Source: a virus
Reading direction: 5' to 3' (one strand)
DNA: 64,000 nucleotides
IMG/VR virus record: IMGVR_UViG_3300027857_000012
Location: 62,001 to 126,000 of that record
Below are positions 15,935-23,508 of the stretch, piece after piece. The stretch's first letter is position 1, and each line of letters opens with the position of its first letter. Below the pieces are notes generated by a model. The model saw only the letters and a list, made by a program, of their open reading frames with translations. It made no database searches and was not told the origin of the DNA. The translations under genes were made by a program, and so were the position numbers.

Positions 15935-16262
15935 CCTTCTTCTACATCGATCATGGTTTTGCCTATTCTCCCTGATCGTCCCAGAAGTAAAGGAGTGCGT
16001 AGTATTGCGGGCAGAGAACAGGTGCACTCGCTATTTTAAGGACACAGTATGCAGCAAAATCATCCATGGGATCATCCACCCAAGACTGAGCCTTCTGAAA
16101 CACGAAGGCAGAAAGGTGGAATATATGCGAAAAATGTACAAGAGGAAAAGCAGATCACTCTGTTCAATGTGTAAAATGCACAAAACTGGAAGAGCATGTC
16201 GATGGGTAGGTCGTGAACGTGAAGCCAGAATTCGATTTGCTCGAGAAAAACGATGCTATCTT
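15935..16262. other. Spacer with only weak short frames
   Basis: ATG 16049 opens a 41-codon frame (MQQNHPWDHPP...) and a second frame from 16005 encodes a basic peptide with CSMC. Neither has a ribosome binding site and the two are in different phases, so a frameshifted small gene is possible. No RNA gene recognised. Confidence 0.35.
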
Positions 16263-16334
16263 GGCCCTGTCGTTTAGTGGCAGGATATCCCTCTTTCACA
16301 GGGAAGATGTCGGGTTCGATTCCCGCCAGGGCTA
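16263..16334 (+). tRNA. tRNA-Glu (anticodon TTC)
   Basis: Acceptor GGCCCTG/CAGGGCT, anticodon stem TCCCT/AGGGA with loop CTTTCAC, T arm TCGGG/CCCGC. Complete. Confidence 0.92.
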
Positions 16335-16352
16335 TTAATCAGAGGAGGTGTT

Positions 16353-16646
16353 ATGGAAACAGGAGGTATGTTCGAACCATCTCAATCAGTGCATCCAGAA
16401 TGTAGTCGAAAACGACAATATCGTCTCTATCGGTTGCTCCACTTGATTGAGTTCTGCCAAATGGTTGCTGTATTTGTTCTCGTAACAAATCATGCAGCAG
16501 AAATATCTGTTCTATTGTGTATATGTGCACTCTTTGTTGCACATCTAGTATGTACGATAGTCTCTTCTGAGTTGTTCGAACTGCAAATACAACAGACAAA
16601 ATACGACTCGTTTGAGCATGAAGATGAAATGTATGATTGGATGTAA
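16353..16646 (+). CDS. Small membrane protein
   Basis: A 97-residue protein with a perfect AGAGGAGGT 5 bases before ATG. Two adjoining hydrophobic segments (about residues 32-48 and 50-70) predict a hairpin in the membrane, with a basic N terminus and acidic C terminus (EHEDEMYDWM). Function unknown. It lies between tRNA-Glu and tRNA-Gln. Confidence 0.7.
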   Translation: METGGMFEPSQSVHPECSRKRQYRLYRLLHLIEFCQMVAVFVLVTNHAAEISVLLCICALFVAHLVCTIVSSELFELQIQQTKYDSFEHEDEMYDWM

Positions 16647-16650
16647 TTGT

Positions 16651-16721
16651 TCGTCTCTGGTGTAATGGTAACACGAGTGGCCTTGGACCACTTATTCTCT
16701 GTTCGAATCGGAGGAGACGAG
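16651..16721 (+). tRNA. tRNA-Gln (anticodon TTG, C at position 33)
   Basis: Acceptor TCGTCTC/GAGACGA, D arm GTG/CAC, anticodon stem AGTGG/CCACT, T arm CTCTG/CGGAG. The loop CCTTGGA has C where nearly all tRNAs have T33. Discriminator G fits Gln. Confidence 0.8.
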
Positions 16722-16734
16722 TTCAGGGCAGGTG

Positions 16735-16800
16735 CAAAGAACACTGTTTTAAGCTTTTTTACACCTTCGGGTGTCCTTCACCATTGAACGTTGTTCTTTG
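16735..16800 (+). repeat. Spacer hairpins
   Basis: Arms 16735-16743 and 16792-16800 (CAAAGAACA and complement) enclose a second hairpin ACACC TTCG GGTGT at 16761-16774. A further UUCG hairpin (GAACGAG/CTCGTTC) is at 16816-16833. Confidence 0.6.
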
Positions 16801-16836
16801 GACTGTTCTGAAAGGGAACGAGTTCGCTCGTTCTTT

Positions 16837-16921
16837 GTCTGAGTAGTGTAAGAGAAACACACCTCATGATCGGCCTTGCAAACACATTGAGGAAATAAGA
16901 GTGCAAGTCTCTTCTCAGACA
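16837..16921 (+). tRNA. tRNA-like, Cys candidate, 21-base anticodon loop
   Basis: Acceptor GTCTGAG/CTCAGAC, D arm GTG/CAC and T arm AAGAG/CTCTT are perfect. Anticodon stem CCTCA pairs with TGAGG around 21 bases (insert about 14). TTGCAAA, a normal Cys (GCA) loop, sits inside. The T loop is TGCAAGT, with G in place of the usual T55. Confidence 0.6.
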
Positions 16922-17337
16922 GTCGCTTTAATCACAAAGCGAACTGATCGTATCGAACAACTCAATAATAGCATCCTCGGAGGCTCTCTGTTGCAGGAGA
17001 TGCTAACGAAGTGTACCCGCACTTGGATGCTGCAGCAGAAGCAATTCTGCCCACATCGATGGGAGGAGGGCTGTCTTCTTCCAATCGAATACGATCTTGA
17101 TCACCTGAGCATGTTTAAGTGCTGTTACAGCGTGACACAGTGCTGAAGGATGCTCGCGAGGTGCCCCTGAGGGATCAGTTAGGTCGCACCTAACCACCTC
17201 GTCCATGCCACGCCCGCAACGTGGCAGATGTTCGATGAACGAACTGCGCGAGACCACTTTCGTGCACAGTAGACTTCTCTTGTGGGAAGTGGTTCCCAGA
17301 GGAGGACATTGCGGCTGGGGTCGAGTGACCCCAGTTC
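16922..17337. other. Hairpin-rich spacer without gene
   Basis: No coding frame or intact tRNA. Successive hairpins: TCGCTTT/AAAGCGA (16923-16942), GTTAGGT/ACCTAAC (near 17180), TGCCACG/CGTGGCA (near 17208-17228), ACCACTT/AAGTGGT, and CTGGGGTC/GACCCCAG (17315-17334). It may be a structured RNA. Confidence 0.45.
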
Positions 17338-17410
17338 CTGGGTGTAGGATAGCAGCAAGTCCGTCTGCCCTGGGAGCAGAAGATCGAGGGTGCGAGTCCC
17401 TCCACTCAGA
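17338..17410 (+). tRNA. tRNA-Pro (anticodon TGG, variant loops)
   Basis: Acceptor CTGGGTG/CACTCAG, D arm GGA/TCC, anticodon stem TCTGC/GCAGA and T arm GAGGG/CCCTC are perfect. Loop CCTGGGA has C33, and the T loop TGCGAGT has G55. Confidence 0.8.
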
Positions 17411-17437
17411 CATGATGCTGCCACGACAGCATCAAGT

Positions 17438-17483
17438 GTTCTTTTCACAGTGCTTTTGACCATTGCTGTGTTGTGAAAAGAAC
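17438..17483 (+). repeat. Spacer hairpin, 12-bp stem
   Basis: Arms 17438-17449 and 17472-17483 (GTTCTTTTCACA and complement). An 8-bp hairpin TGATGCTG/CAGCATCA precedes it near 17412-17434. Confidence 0.65.
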
Positions 17484-17486
17484 GTT

Positions 17487-17557
17487 GCTCGTTTAAGTGA
17501 GTGGTACACTGTCTGGCTTCCAACCAGAATGCGCGAGTTCGATTCTCGTAACGAGCT
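17487..17557 (+). tRNA. tRNA-Gly (anticodon TCC)
   Basis: Acceptor GCTCGTT/AACGAGC, anticodon stem TCTGG/CCAGA with loop CTTCCAA, T arm GCGAG/CTCGT. Complete. Confidence 0.92.
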
Positions 17558-17653
17558 TTCACCCATTTCCCAATAAGTGGGTGAAACAGGCTGTCCCATC
17601 AGCCACCTATCCTTGCTATCCCTCTGGAACTACTGTGCTATTTTCAGAGGGAT
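17557..17653 (+). repeat. Two spacer hairpins, 9-bp stems
   Basis: TTTCACCCA/TGGGTGAAA (17557-17565 and 17578-17586) and ATCCCTCTG/CAGAGGGAT (17618-17626 and 17645-17653) lie between tRNA-Gly and the next tRNA. Confidence 0.6.
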
Positions 17654-17656
17654 CGA

Positions 17657-17727
17657 CGCGGGTTAGTGGAGTAGTACCACGTGGGGTTCATAGTCCTAAA
17701 ACGTCAGTGCAAATCTGACACCCGCTA
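17657..17727 (+). tRNA. tRNA with anticodon CAT, initiator-like
   Basis: Acceptor CGCGGGT pairs with ACCCGCT except the first pair (C1-T72), as initiator tRNAs lack a first pair. Loop TTCATAG gives CAT; stem TGGGG/TCCTA. T arm GTCAG/CTGAC has loop TGCAAAT with G55. Confidence 0.7.
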
Positions 17728-17744
17728 TATTTTAAAAGGTCGAT

Positions 17745-18044
17745 ATGCGAATTCACTACGATCATGTCGTCGGAAAATGGATGTTACTGTTTGGAGAACG
17801 TGCATTTCTCCATTCTGTCAATGAATGGAATCAATTTGGACAATCGTTTAATTGGTATACATTTCATATCTGGACGTGTGAAGTCGAGTATGATGAAATG
17901 CTTCCTGGACTTGATGTCAGGATCATTTTATTTGGTCTTGGGCTTCGATTTCGACATAATCGAAATTGGGAAGGATCGGAAGCACAGTCGATTTTTGAAC
18001 ATGCGCTCAAAGAAATTCGTGAGTTGCATGAAAATGGATTATAA
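17745..18044 (+). CDS. Small protein of unknown function
   Basis: A 99-residue soluble protein with AAAAGGTCG 5 bases before ATG. The core segment LFGLGLRFRHNRNWEGSEAQS is distinctive but no family is named. It ends just before tRNA-Tyr. Confidence 0.65.
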   Translation: MRIHYDHVVGKWMLLFGERAFLHSVNEWNQFGQSFNWYTFHIWTCEVEYDEMLPGLDVRIILFGLGLRFRHNRNWEGSEAQSIFEHALKEIRELHENGL

Positions 18045-18125
18045 GTGGCATTGGCAGAATGGTATTGCACTTGCCTGTAGAGCAAGCACCTTCGGGTACT
18101 GGGGGTTCGAATCCCTCATGTCACA
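18045..18125 (+). tRNA. tRNA-Tyr (anticodon GTA)
   Basis: Acceptor GTGGCAT/ATGTCAC, anticodon stem CTTGC/GCAAG with loop CTGTAGA, class II variable arm CACCTTCGGGT, T arm GGGGG/CCCTC. Complete. Confidence 0.9.
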
Positions 18126-18127
18126 TT

Positions 18128-18303
18128 GGAGTCATCGTCTAGGTGGAAGGACAGTTACATATTCTCAGAAGATCATGCACGTATTTGTGGAGAGATGGCT
18201 ACATATCTTACATGATCTTTTGGCAGTGCGGTTCCATGAGTAGGGGCACAAAATGCCATGAGGAAACATGTGACAAACAGTCGTTCGAGTCGACTTGACT
18301 CCA
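18128..18303 (+). tRNA. tRNA with 101-base anticodon loop (insert about 94)
   Basis: Acceptor GGAGTCA/TGACTCC, D arm GTC/GAC and T arm AGTCG/TTCGAGT/CGACT are perfect. Anticodon stem GTTAC (18164-18168) pairs with GTGAC (18270-18274), extended by AT/AT. The 101 bases between contain a perfect 9-bp hairpin AAGATCATG/CATGATCTT and a TGGCA/TGCCA stem. Isotype unknown. Confidence 0.75.
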
Positions 18304-18334
18304 TTCGGAAGTCTCCTTCCGAAATTGTTGGGAC

Positions 18335-18366
18335 AAAGGCGCACTCATACAATAAGTGCGCCTTTC
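18335..18366 (+). terminator. Hairpin at the end of the tRNA array
   Basis: An 11-bp stem AAAGGCGCACT/AGTGCGCCTTT (18335-18345 and 18355-18365) with a 9-base loop follows a smaller TTCGGAAG/CTTCCGAA hairpin at 18304-18323. The U-run is short (CCTTTC), so termination may be partial. Confidence 0.55.
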
Positions 18367-18385
18367 ACTGAATTGAGAAATACAA

Positions 18386-18646
18386 ATGAACTCTGAAGGA
18401 AGTGTTCGCGTTGCATTCGATTTTGAACTCGGTGCATTGGATCAACTTGATCAACTTGTCGAGAAAACACATGCACCAAAACGTGCAACCGTTGTTGGAA
18501 ACGCGCTCCGTGTCTATGGACAACTTGTAAATGAAATTGATCCAGTGCGTCATCCTTGGTTCGTGTTCAAAGTTGAAGACGATCAAGGGCATCTCGTGTA
18601 CACAATAAATATGAAAGCATTACTATTAGGTGAGAATGACGCATGA
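18386..18646 (+). CDS. Ribbon-helix-helix-type DNA-binding protein
   Basis: An 86-residue protein. Residues 6-50 (VRVAFDFELGALDQLDQL, then RATVVGNALRVYGQLV) have the strand-helix-helix pattern of CopG/Arc repressors. The C-terminal half may bind a ligand or partner. It directly follows the tRNA array and overlaps the lipoprotein gene by 4 bases. It is a candidate regulator of the palindromic promoters, which is inference. Confidence 0.6.
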   Translation: MNSEGSVRVAFDFELGALDQLDQLVEKTHAPKRATVVGNALRVYGQLVNEIDPVRHPWFVFKVEDDQGHLVYTINMKALLLGENDA

Positions 18647-19014
18647 AACGACTTTTGCTCTTGTGTGTTTTCTGCGTCTTCGCCGTAGCATGTTCTGGTG
18701 GGCCAACACCTCAAGAAACAAGTACGACACCAACAACATGCCATGTCGCATCGACGCAACGCATTCATAATTCGACAGTCTTTTTGCAGAAATGCACAGA
18801 GAGTGATTTTGTTGCGATAAGCAATCAGCATGTTGTGCCGACAAATGTCTCATGCACAGAGACGTTAGCAACGCATGAAACGCAATTCGATATTCCTGCA
18901 ATTGAAGGGACAGGGAATACACAACTCTGTACTCTTTCAGCAAATTGGAAATCTGCCATGATCACATGGACAGATGATACACAGAATCACACAGTCACAT
19001 TTTCAAATTCGTAA
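18643..19014 (+). CDS. Secreted lipoprotein
   Basis: A 123-residue protein with a type II signal: MKRLLLLCVFCVFAVACSGG, lipobox VACS with the lipidated cysteine at residue 18. The mature part is rich in Thr, Ser and Cys, which suggests disulphides outside the cell. Expression in an infected or lysogenic host would place it on the host surface, a common superinfection-exclusion arrangement, though this is inference. ATGA overlap with the upstream gene. Confidence 0.7.
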   Translation: MKRLLLLCVFCVFAVACSGGPTPQETSTTPTTCHVASTQRIHNSTVFLQKCTESDFVAISNQHVVPTNVSCTETLATHETQFDIPAIEGTGNTQLCTLSANWKSAMITWTDDTQNHTVTFSNS

Positions 19015-19040
19015 TGCAATGCATGTCATAAGAGAGTACG

Positions 19041-19268
19041 ATGCGTCGATTCGGGGAAGTAGCGTTTCCATTTCTTCTTGCTGCTTCATCATTATTACTA
19101 TTTTTTACTGTATTGTATGCATTTCTCTATAATTTCATTTATCTGTTCGTCTGGTTTCTCTGGTATTTTATTGGTGCACTGTGGCTTGTCTCATTCTTTT
19201 TCATGCTTATGACAGCAAAAGAAGAGAAACGACGAGCACAGAAGTATCATCGAAAAACGCCGAATTAG
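19041..19268 (+). CDS. Small membrane protein
   Basis: A 75-residue protein with two long hydrophobic segments (about 7-32 and 34-58) and a basic tail KEEKRRAQKYHRK. Its stop lies inside the next tRNA gene, so the last ten bases of the gene serve both. Function unknown. Confidence 0.65.
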   Translation: MRRFGEVAFPFLLAASSLLLFFTVLYAFLYNFIYLFVWFLWYFIGALWLVSFFFMLMTAKEEKRRAQKYHRKTPN

Positions 19269-19330
19269 CTCAGTGGTAGAGCACCGTTTTTGTAAATCGG
19301 ATGTCGTGGGTTCGATCCCCTCATTCGGCC
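19259..19330 (+). tRNA. tRNA-Thr (anticodon TGT)
   Basis: Acceptor GCCGAAT/ATTCGGC, loop TTTGTAA, T arm GTGGG/CCCTC. The anticodon stem CCGTT/ATCGG has one mismatch. It stands about 950 bases after the main array and overlaps the preceding gene by 10 bases. Confidence 0.85.
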
Positions 19331-19394
19331 TTAGAGGACGCGCCTCTTTTCACTGAAAATTGAAAATGAAAATACAATTGAGAGGAACAACATT

Positions 19395-20087
19395 TTGTCA
19401 ACACCGATTGAACCTGCTGTTCAACTTGATGTAACAACATCAATGGATGATGATGCAGATCGTGCTGGAACTATCACGAAGAAATTACTCGCGATTCGAT
19501 TGCTTCGCGGTATTGTGGCTGGCACTGCAGACGTTGATGCACAGGCGAGTGATGAGCATGGGCAAGGTGGCACATTCGCCACATGGTTTGGAGGGGCGCG
19601 TGCTGGTGCGATTGGGAAAGGGCATATGCGTGAAGTGTATCCACTTGCACGTGGCGACAACGACCCCGAAGATAATGCTGGTGATCTCAATCCAAACAAT
19701 TTTGATCTTATGATGCGAACCGTGCGTTGGGGTGGAAATACCTATATCATGCCGTCTGTGCGTCTTCAAATGCAACATTACAATGACGAGTTCGGATCTG
19801 GTCGTGAAGATGGCCCTCTCGATACCGAATATCAACCAATTCTTGGATTGGTGACGATTACGGATGGTGAGTTAGGTGATGGTGATCAGTTTGCCGAGTG
19901 GCTTGAACAGCAAAGTGGAAAAGTGTATGCGACGACCGTTGTGCTCGGCTTTGGACATGAACACGATCGTGCAGTGAAACAGTGGAAACAGATTGCGTTG
20001 CGCAACCCACATGTGTTTGTCATTGAAGCAGATGGATCAACAGACGCAAACGATCTGGCTGCTCAAGTGCTTGCTCGTCTTCGGTAA
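19395..20087 (+). CDS. VWA-domain protein
   Basis: A 230-residue von Willebrand factor A-type domain. The MIDAS signature appears as DVTTSMD at residue 11, with LVTITDGELGDGD in the middle supplying the later metal-site aspartate. Metal-dependent protein binding is expected. The start is TTG 19395, with AGAGGAAC 8 bases upstream. It precedes a MoxR-type ATPase and a second VWA protein, the usual AAA+/VWA pairing, and ends with a strong terminator. Confidence 0.75.
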   Translation: MSTPIEPAVQLDVTTSMDDDADRAGTITKKLLAIRLLRGIVAGTADVDAQASDEHGQGGTFATWFGGARAGAIGKGHMREVYPLARGDNDPEDNAGDLNPNNFDLMMRTVRWGGNTYIMPSVRLQMQHYNDEFGSGREDGPLDTEYQPILGLVTITDGELGDGDQFAEWLEQQSGKVYATTVVLGFGHEHDRAVKQWKQIALRNPHVFVIEADGSTDANDLAAQVLARLR

Positions 20088-20108
20088 CATACTCGCCTCT
20101 CTGTCTCG

Positions 20109-20140
20109 AGGGAAGGATCGTCGATCCTTCCCTTTTTTTT
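20109..20140 (+). terminator. Intrinsic terminator
   Basis: GGGAAGGATC/GATCCTTCCC stem (10 bp, 3-base loop) followed by eight T. Confidence 0.95.
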
Positions 20141-20164
20141 GCGTTTAGAATCGATGAATTTTTT

Positions 20165-20213
20165 TATTATGTGCATATTATCATCAAAAAATATGTACTT
20201 TTTGCGCATAATA
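20165..20213. repeat. 11-bp inverted repeat over a promoter
   Basis: TATTATGTGCA (20165-20175) and TGCGCATAATA (20203-20213), one G-T mismatch. The right arm is the spacer of the 20194 promoter, as in the other operator-like repeats. Confidence 0.5.
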
Positions 20214-20222
20214 TGATATAAT
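20194..20222 (+). promoter_or_regulatory. TGTACT-17-TATAAT promoter
   Basis: TGTACT 20194-20199, TATAAT 20217-20222 with TGA. Transcription should start near 20229, 25 bases before the ATPase gene. Confidence 0.9.
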
Positions 20223-20253
20223 TATGCTATCAAAACATGTACGGAGGAGAAAA

Positions 20254-21315
20254 ATGGTTCAAACGACACAAAATGGTGCAAGTGCACCACCAGTTGTACA
20301 TAATGCGTTACTCGATATTACGAAAGTGCCGAAGCTTGTTGGCACAGAACCCGCGAGGAAGGCACGACATTTGTTGAAAGTTGTCGAAAATACAACGATT
20401 CCACTTTACCTTATCGGACCAAGTGGTTCAGGCAAAACAGCGACAATGAAAGCTGTAGGAAAGGTGTACAGCCACACACACAAAGTGCCATGTTATTATG
20501 TACAGCTTTCACCAGAAGACACAAAAACGTCGATTTTCTTAGGGCATCGAATTATTCGTGGCAGTCTCGAGGTTGTCGAAGGCGTGATGGCAATTGCTGC
20601 ACAGCAGAAAGCAATCGTGCTCGTTGACGAAATCACGCATTCAACACACCAGATGTTGTTGATGTTCAACAGTCTTGATGGCGGCGATTCAGTCATCACG
20701 ATTGGTGACAGAGCGATTAATGCTGATGGAATGCGTGTGATTTATGGGTCAAATGCATCGACCCATGCGGGAAATATTCGAGTTCCGCAAAGTTTTGCAA
20801 ATCGAGTTATCTCATTTGCATTTGAATATCCTGAATTTGAAGATGAATTGGTCATCGCAAAAGACATTGCACGTCGCAATTGGTTGGGGTCAACACCTCT
20901 TGATGTACCTGATGCTGTGATTACATTTCTGACATCATTCGTGCGTGAGAAACGACGACCTGATTGGCCTTTGAGTGCTAGAAATATCGCGCACGGCATC
21001 CTCCTCGCGCAGCTCGCGGAAATAAAACACCCTGAAATGAGTGCAAAAGCAAATAAGATCGCAGACTACTTCACGAAAAATCAAAACATTGCTGCGTCCA
21101 GACAAAATATCGCAACTCGACTGCAAATTGTTGCAAAAGACGCAACGGCATTGCAGAGGCCAGAGATTGGGGAATTTCTTGAATTTGTCTCAAAGACCGG
21201 TGTTGAAGAATTTAAGCAACTCGTCCTTTCGGCAGTGAATTTTCATGTCGATATGGAAGGCATGGATGTATTCGACACGTCGCTTAGACAAGACGTGCTG
21301 AGTACAATCATTTAA
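20254..21315 (+). CDS. MoxR-type AAA+ ATPase
   Basis: A 353-residue ATPase. Walker A GPSGSGKTAT (about residue 56), Walker B AIVLVDEITH, then a sensor segment VIYGSNAS. MoxR-type proteins act as chaperones with VWA partners; the partner is likely the VWA-peptidase gene immediately downstream. The start at 20254 follows CGGAGGAG and lies after the promoter; the longer frame from 20224 would begin upstream of the transcription start. Confidence 0.85.
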   Translation: MVQTTQNGASAPPVVHNALLDITKVPKLVGTEPARKARHLLKVVENTTIPLYLIGPSGSGKTATMKAVGKVYSHTHKVPCYYVQLSPEDTKTSIFLGHRIIRGSLEVVEGVMAIAAQQKAIVLVDEITHSTHQMLLMFNSLDGGDSVITIGDRAINADGMRVIYGSNASTHAGNIRVPQSFANRVISFAFEYPEFEDELVIAKDIARRNWLGSTPLDVPDAVITFLTSFVREKRRPDWPLSARNIAHGILLAQLAEIKHPEMSAKANKIADYFTKNQNIAASRQNIATRLQIVAKDATALQRPEIGEFLEFVSKTGVEEFKQLVLSAVNFHVDMEGMDVFDTSLRQDVLSTII

Positions 21316-21333
21316 AATTATAAACATAAACGA

Positions 21334-21362
21334 TGTACTTTTTGTTTACTTTGTGATATAAT
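21334..21362 (+). promoter_or_regulatory. TGTACT-17-TATAAT promoter
   Basis: TGTACT 21334-21339, TATAAT 21357-21362 with TGA. It drives the peptidase-VWA operon separately from the ATPase. Confidence 0.9.
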
Positions 21363-21383
21363 TGATTTAAATGAGGTACACAT

Positions 21384-22889
21384 ATGCATCAGTCTGTGTT
21401 GAGGCCATTGCACCTCATTCGAGGTGAGAACGTCTCTCTTGAGGAGACGACTGACTTGAATGCACCAGTGGCATCGGTGTCATTTATCAAAAACGAAAAC
21501 AAGTATACTATTCGAATCAATCATCCGAAAGCGAGAACACTCTACACAGCGTCGATGTTGAATGGAAAAGTATCATACAATGAATTTGTTGTGGGGCTTT
21601 TATATCATGAAGTGTTCCACATCTTGTTCAAATCATTTGACGTTTTGTCACCGATTCCAACAGAGTTTTTCAAATTCGTGCACAATGTTCTTCTCGATGC
21701 TCAAATTGAATATCAAGGCACGTTGAAATACCCATCTGTATCAACGTATCTTCGGTGGATTTTATCAGCACTTCGACGTGATACAGATATGGTGCAGATC
21801 GAATCAATGAAGGGTGGAAGCACACTTGTTCAAATGAAGGATGATTTCTTTTACTTAGTTCGGTTTGGTGTGGTGACACCCCATATGGATCCGCATTTCC
21901 GTGACTTTCTTATTCCGCTCATTTTAAGTGCCGTTCGACTGGATGTTTCGAATGTGATGTTGGTCACGAGGGCTGTCTATGAATACTTCATGACGACAGC
22001 CGAATCGCAAGAACTTGTCACTGCAATGTCTCGACTCGCGCCAGGATCTTTTCGCCCGTTAAATGCAGGTGATCTAGAAGTGATTGGTGAAGCAGAGCAA
22101 GTGCTTTCGTCAAATCTCAAAGATGTGCTTGATGAGGTGCAGAACACGCCTGATACTGGAAAAATGCCTGGATCCGAGCTACGTGACATCAGCGTTGAAG
22201 AGAAGGATACAGCATTTTATCGGTCAACCGTTGCAAAGTATGCAGAAACGATTACACTTATTCGAAATGCATTTAAGAGGAAGCTAAATGCGGTCGGACC
22301 ATGTCCCACATTTGATGGCGACATGAATTTAGCACGTCAACAGCAAGCATATGTCAATAGTTTAACGGGTGATTCAGATCGAGATTACTTGGTCATGAAA
22401 CCCGTTGACCTTAGTGTTGATGTTGTTGTTATTCGTGACATTTCTGGATCGACTGCAGGAATTCAGAAAGAATATGCTGAAATGACCGTATGTTTACTCG
22501 CTTCTGTTCAGCAACTTCGAGGTGTCCGATCTGCGGATATCGATTTTTCGACAACAGCTGTCGCACTTCTGGATTTCGATAAATCCATTCGGGAAGCACG
22601 CTTGTTCCCACGAGCAGATGGTGGAACGAACCTTGCACCAGCGTATCAATTAGCATTGAATATGCGGTGGCAGTCAAAACGTCGTATTATCCACGTCATT
22701 ACTGACGGTGGATTTGGTGATAGTTACAAGGATGATGAAGCGAAACTGCTTGCACGAGGCGTTAAAATCTTCAAGTGGTTGTTGCTCGAGCCAAATGAAA
22801 TGGGCGGTTCGTATTCGAATGGACTTCGAAAGACGTCCGTGAGCACATTTGGTGTCGACATTGCGAAAAGTATTCTAGGAGAACTTTAA
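21384..22889 (+). CDS. Metallopeptidase-like plus VWA protein
   Basis: A 501-residue protein. The N-terminal part has YHEVFHILF (about residues 76-84), an HExxH zinc-protease motif, followed by helices as in the DUF2201 family. The C-terminal part is a VWA-like domain: VVVIRDISGST (DxSxS MIDAS) about residue 354 and VITDGGFGDS near 440. DUF2201/VWA proteins commonly pair with MoxR ATPases. Whether the peptidase site is active is unknown. GAGG precedes the ATG by 8 bases. Confidence 0.8.
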   Translation: MHQSVLRPLHLIRGENVSLEETTDLNAPVASVSFIKNENKYTIRINHPKARTLYTASMLNGKVSYNEFVVGLLYHEVFHILFKSFDVLSPIPTEFFKFVHNVLLDAQIEYQGTLKYPSVSTYLRWILSALRRDTDMVQIESMKGGSTLVQMKDDFFYLVRFGVVTPHMDPHFRDFLIPLILSAVRLDVSNVMLVTRAVYEYFMTTAESQELVTAMSRLAPGSFRPLNAGDLEVIGEAEQVLSSNLKDVLDEVQNTPDTGKMPGSELRDISVEEKDTAFYRSTVAKYAETITLIRNAFKRKLNAVGPCPTFDGDMNLARQQQAYVNSLTGDSDRDYLVMKPVDLSVDVVVIRDISGSTAGIQKEYAEMTVCLLASVQQLRGVRSADIDFSTTAVALLDFDKSIREARLFPRADGGTNLAPAYQLALNMRWQSKRRIIHVITDGGFGDSYKDDEAKLLARGVKIFKWLLLEPNEMGGSYSNGLRKTSVSTFGVDIAKSILGEL

Positions 22890-23506
22890 TGGACGATATC
22901 ACCGTCGTAGAACCGACTGATATTACTGTTGCAACGCAAACAATTCAGTGCCCTCATAATCGAGCACTCACCATCCGAAATGTGTTGGGAGCAATTGCTT
23001 ATTATCACAAAGATGATGATAAGTCATGTTTTCTGATGAATCGATTGGAGACTGGTGCGTCTCCAATTTTGTCAGCAATGGTTACGTCAACAGGGTTCGC
23101 AGATACGCCCGCAACAAGAGCAGCGGTTGTGACTGCCGGTGATGCTCGACAAGCGATTTATGCATATCTAAGCAAACTCACTGGACAACACCTTGCGGAT
23201 GCACTGAGTCGTCTATTGGTCGTCTATTCAAAGACGACAATTCAGGATACACTCATACAAGAGCTTGTGTCAACATTTGGATTGCCTGTTGTTACGAATA
23301 TTCAAGTCATCTGTGGCGAAGATTACTCAAAGTTTCTCGAGACTCGAGGGAAGAACAAAAAACAAAAGAGTGATTACATGCATATGACGAGTCTCAAAGC
23401 CCATGATGTGCAAGTCGCAACAAAAACATATGATCATGAACGACGGCAGCGTGCACAAGATCTTCAAGATTTGCTCGATGCAAGTCGATTCACAAGGGGA
23501 CGATAA
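22889..23506 (+). CDS. Protein of unknown function in the VWA operon
   Basis: A 205-residue protein joined to the VWA gene by a TAATG overlap, so probably made in step with it. Mostly helical, with a lysine-rich patch (RGKNKKQKS) near residue 150. Not recognised. It may be the third component of the ATPase-VWA system. Confidence 0.6.
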   Translation: MDDITVVEPTDITVATQTIQCPHNRALTIRNVLGAIAYYHKDDDKSCFLMNRLETGASPILSAMVTSTGFADTPATRAAVVTAGDARQAIYAYLSKLTGQHLADALSRLLVVYSKTTIQDTLIQELVSTFGLPVVTNIQVICGEDYSKFLETRGKNKKQKSDYMHMTSLKAHDVQVATKTYDHERRQRAQDLQDLLDASRFTRGR

Positions 23507-23508
23507 AG

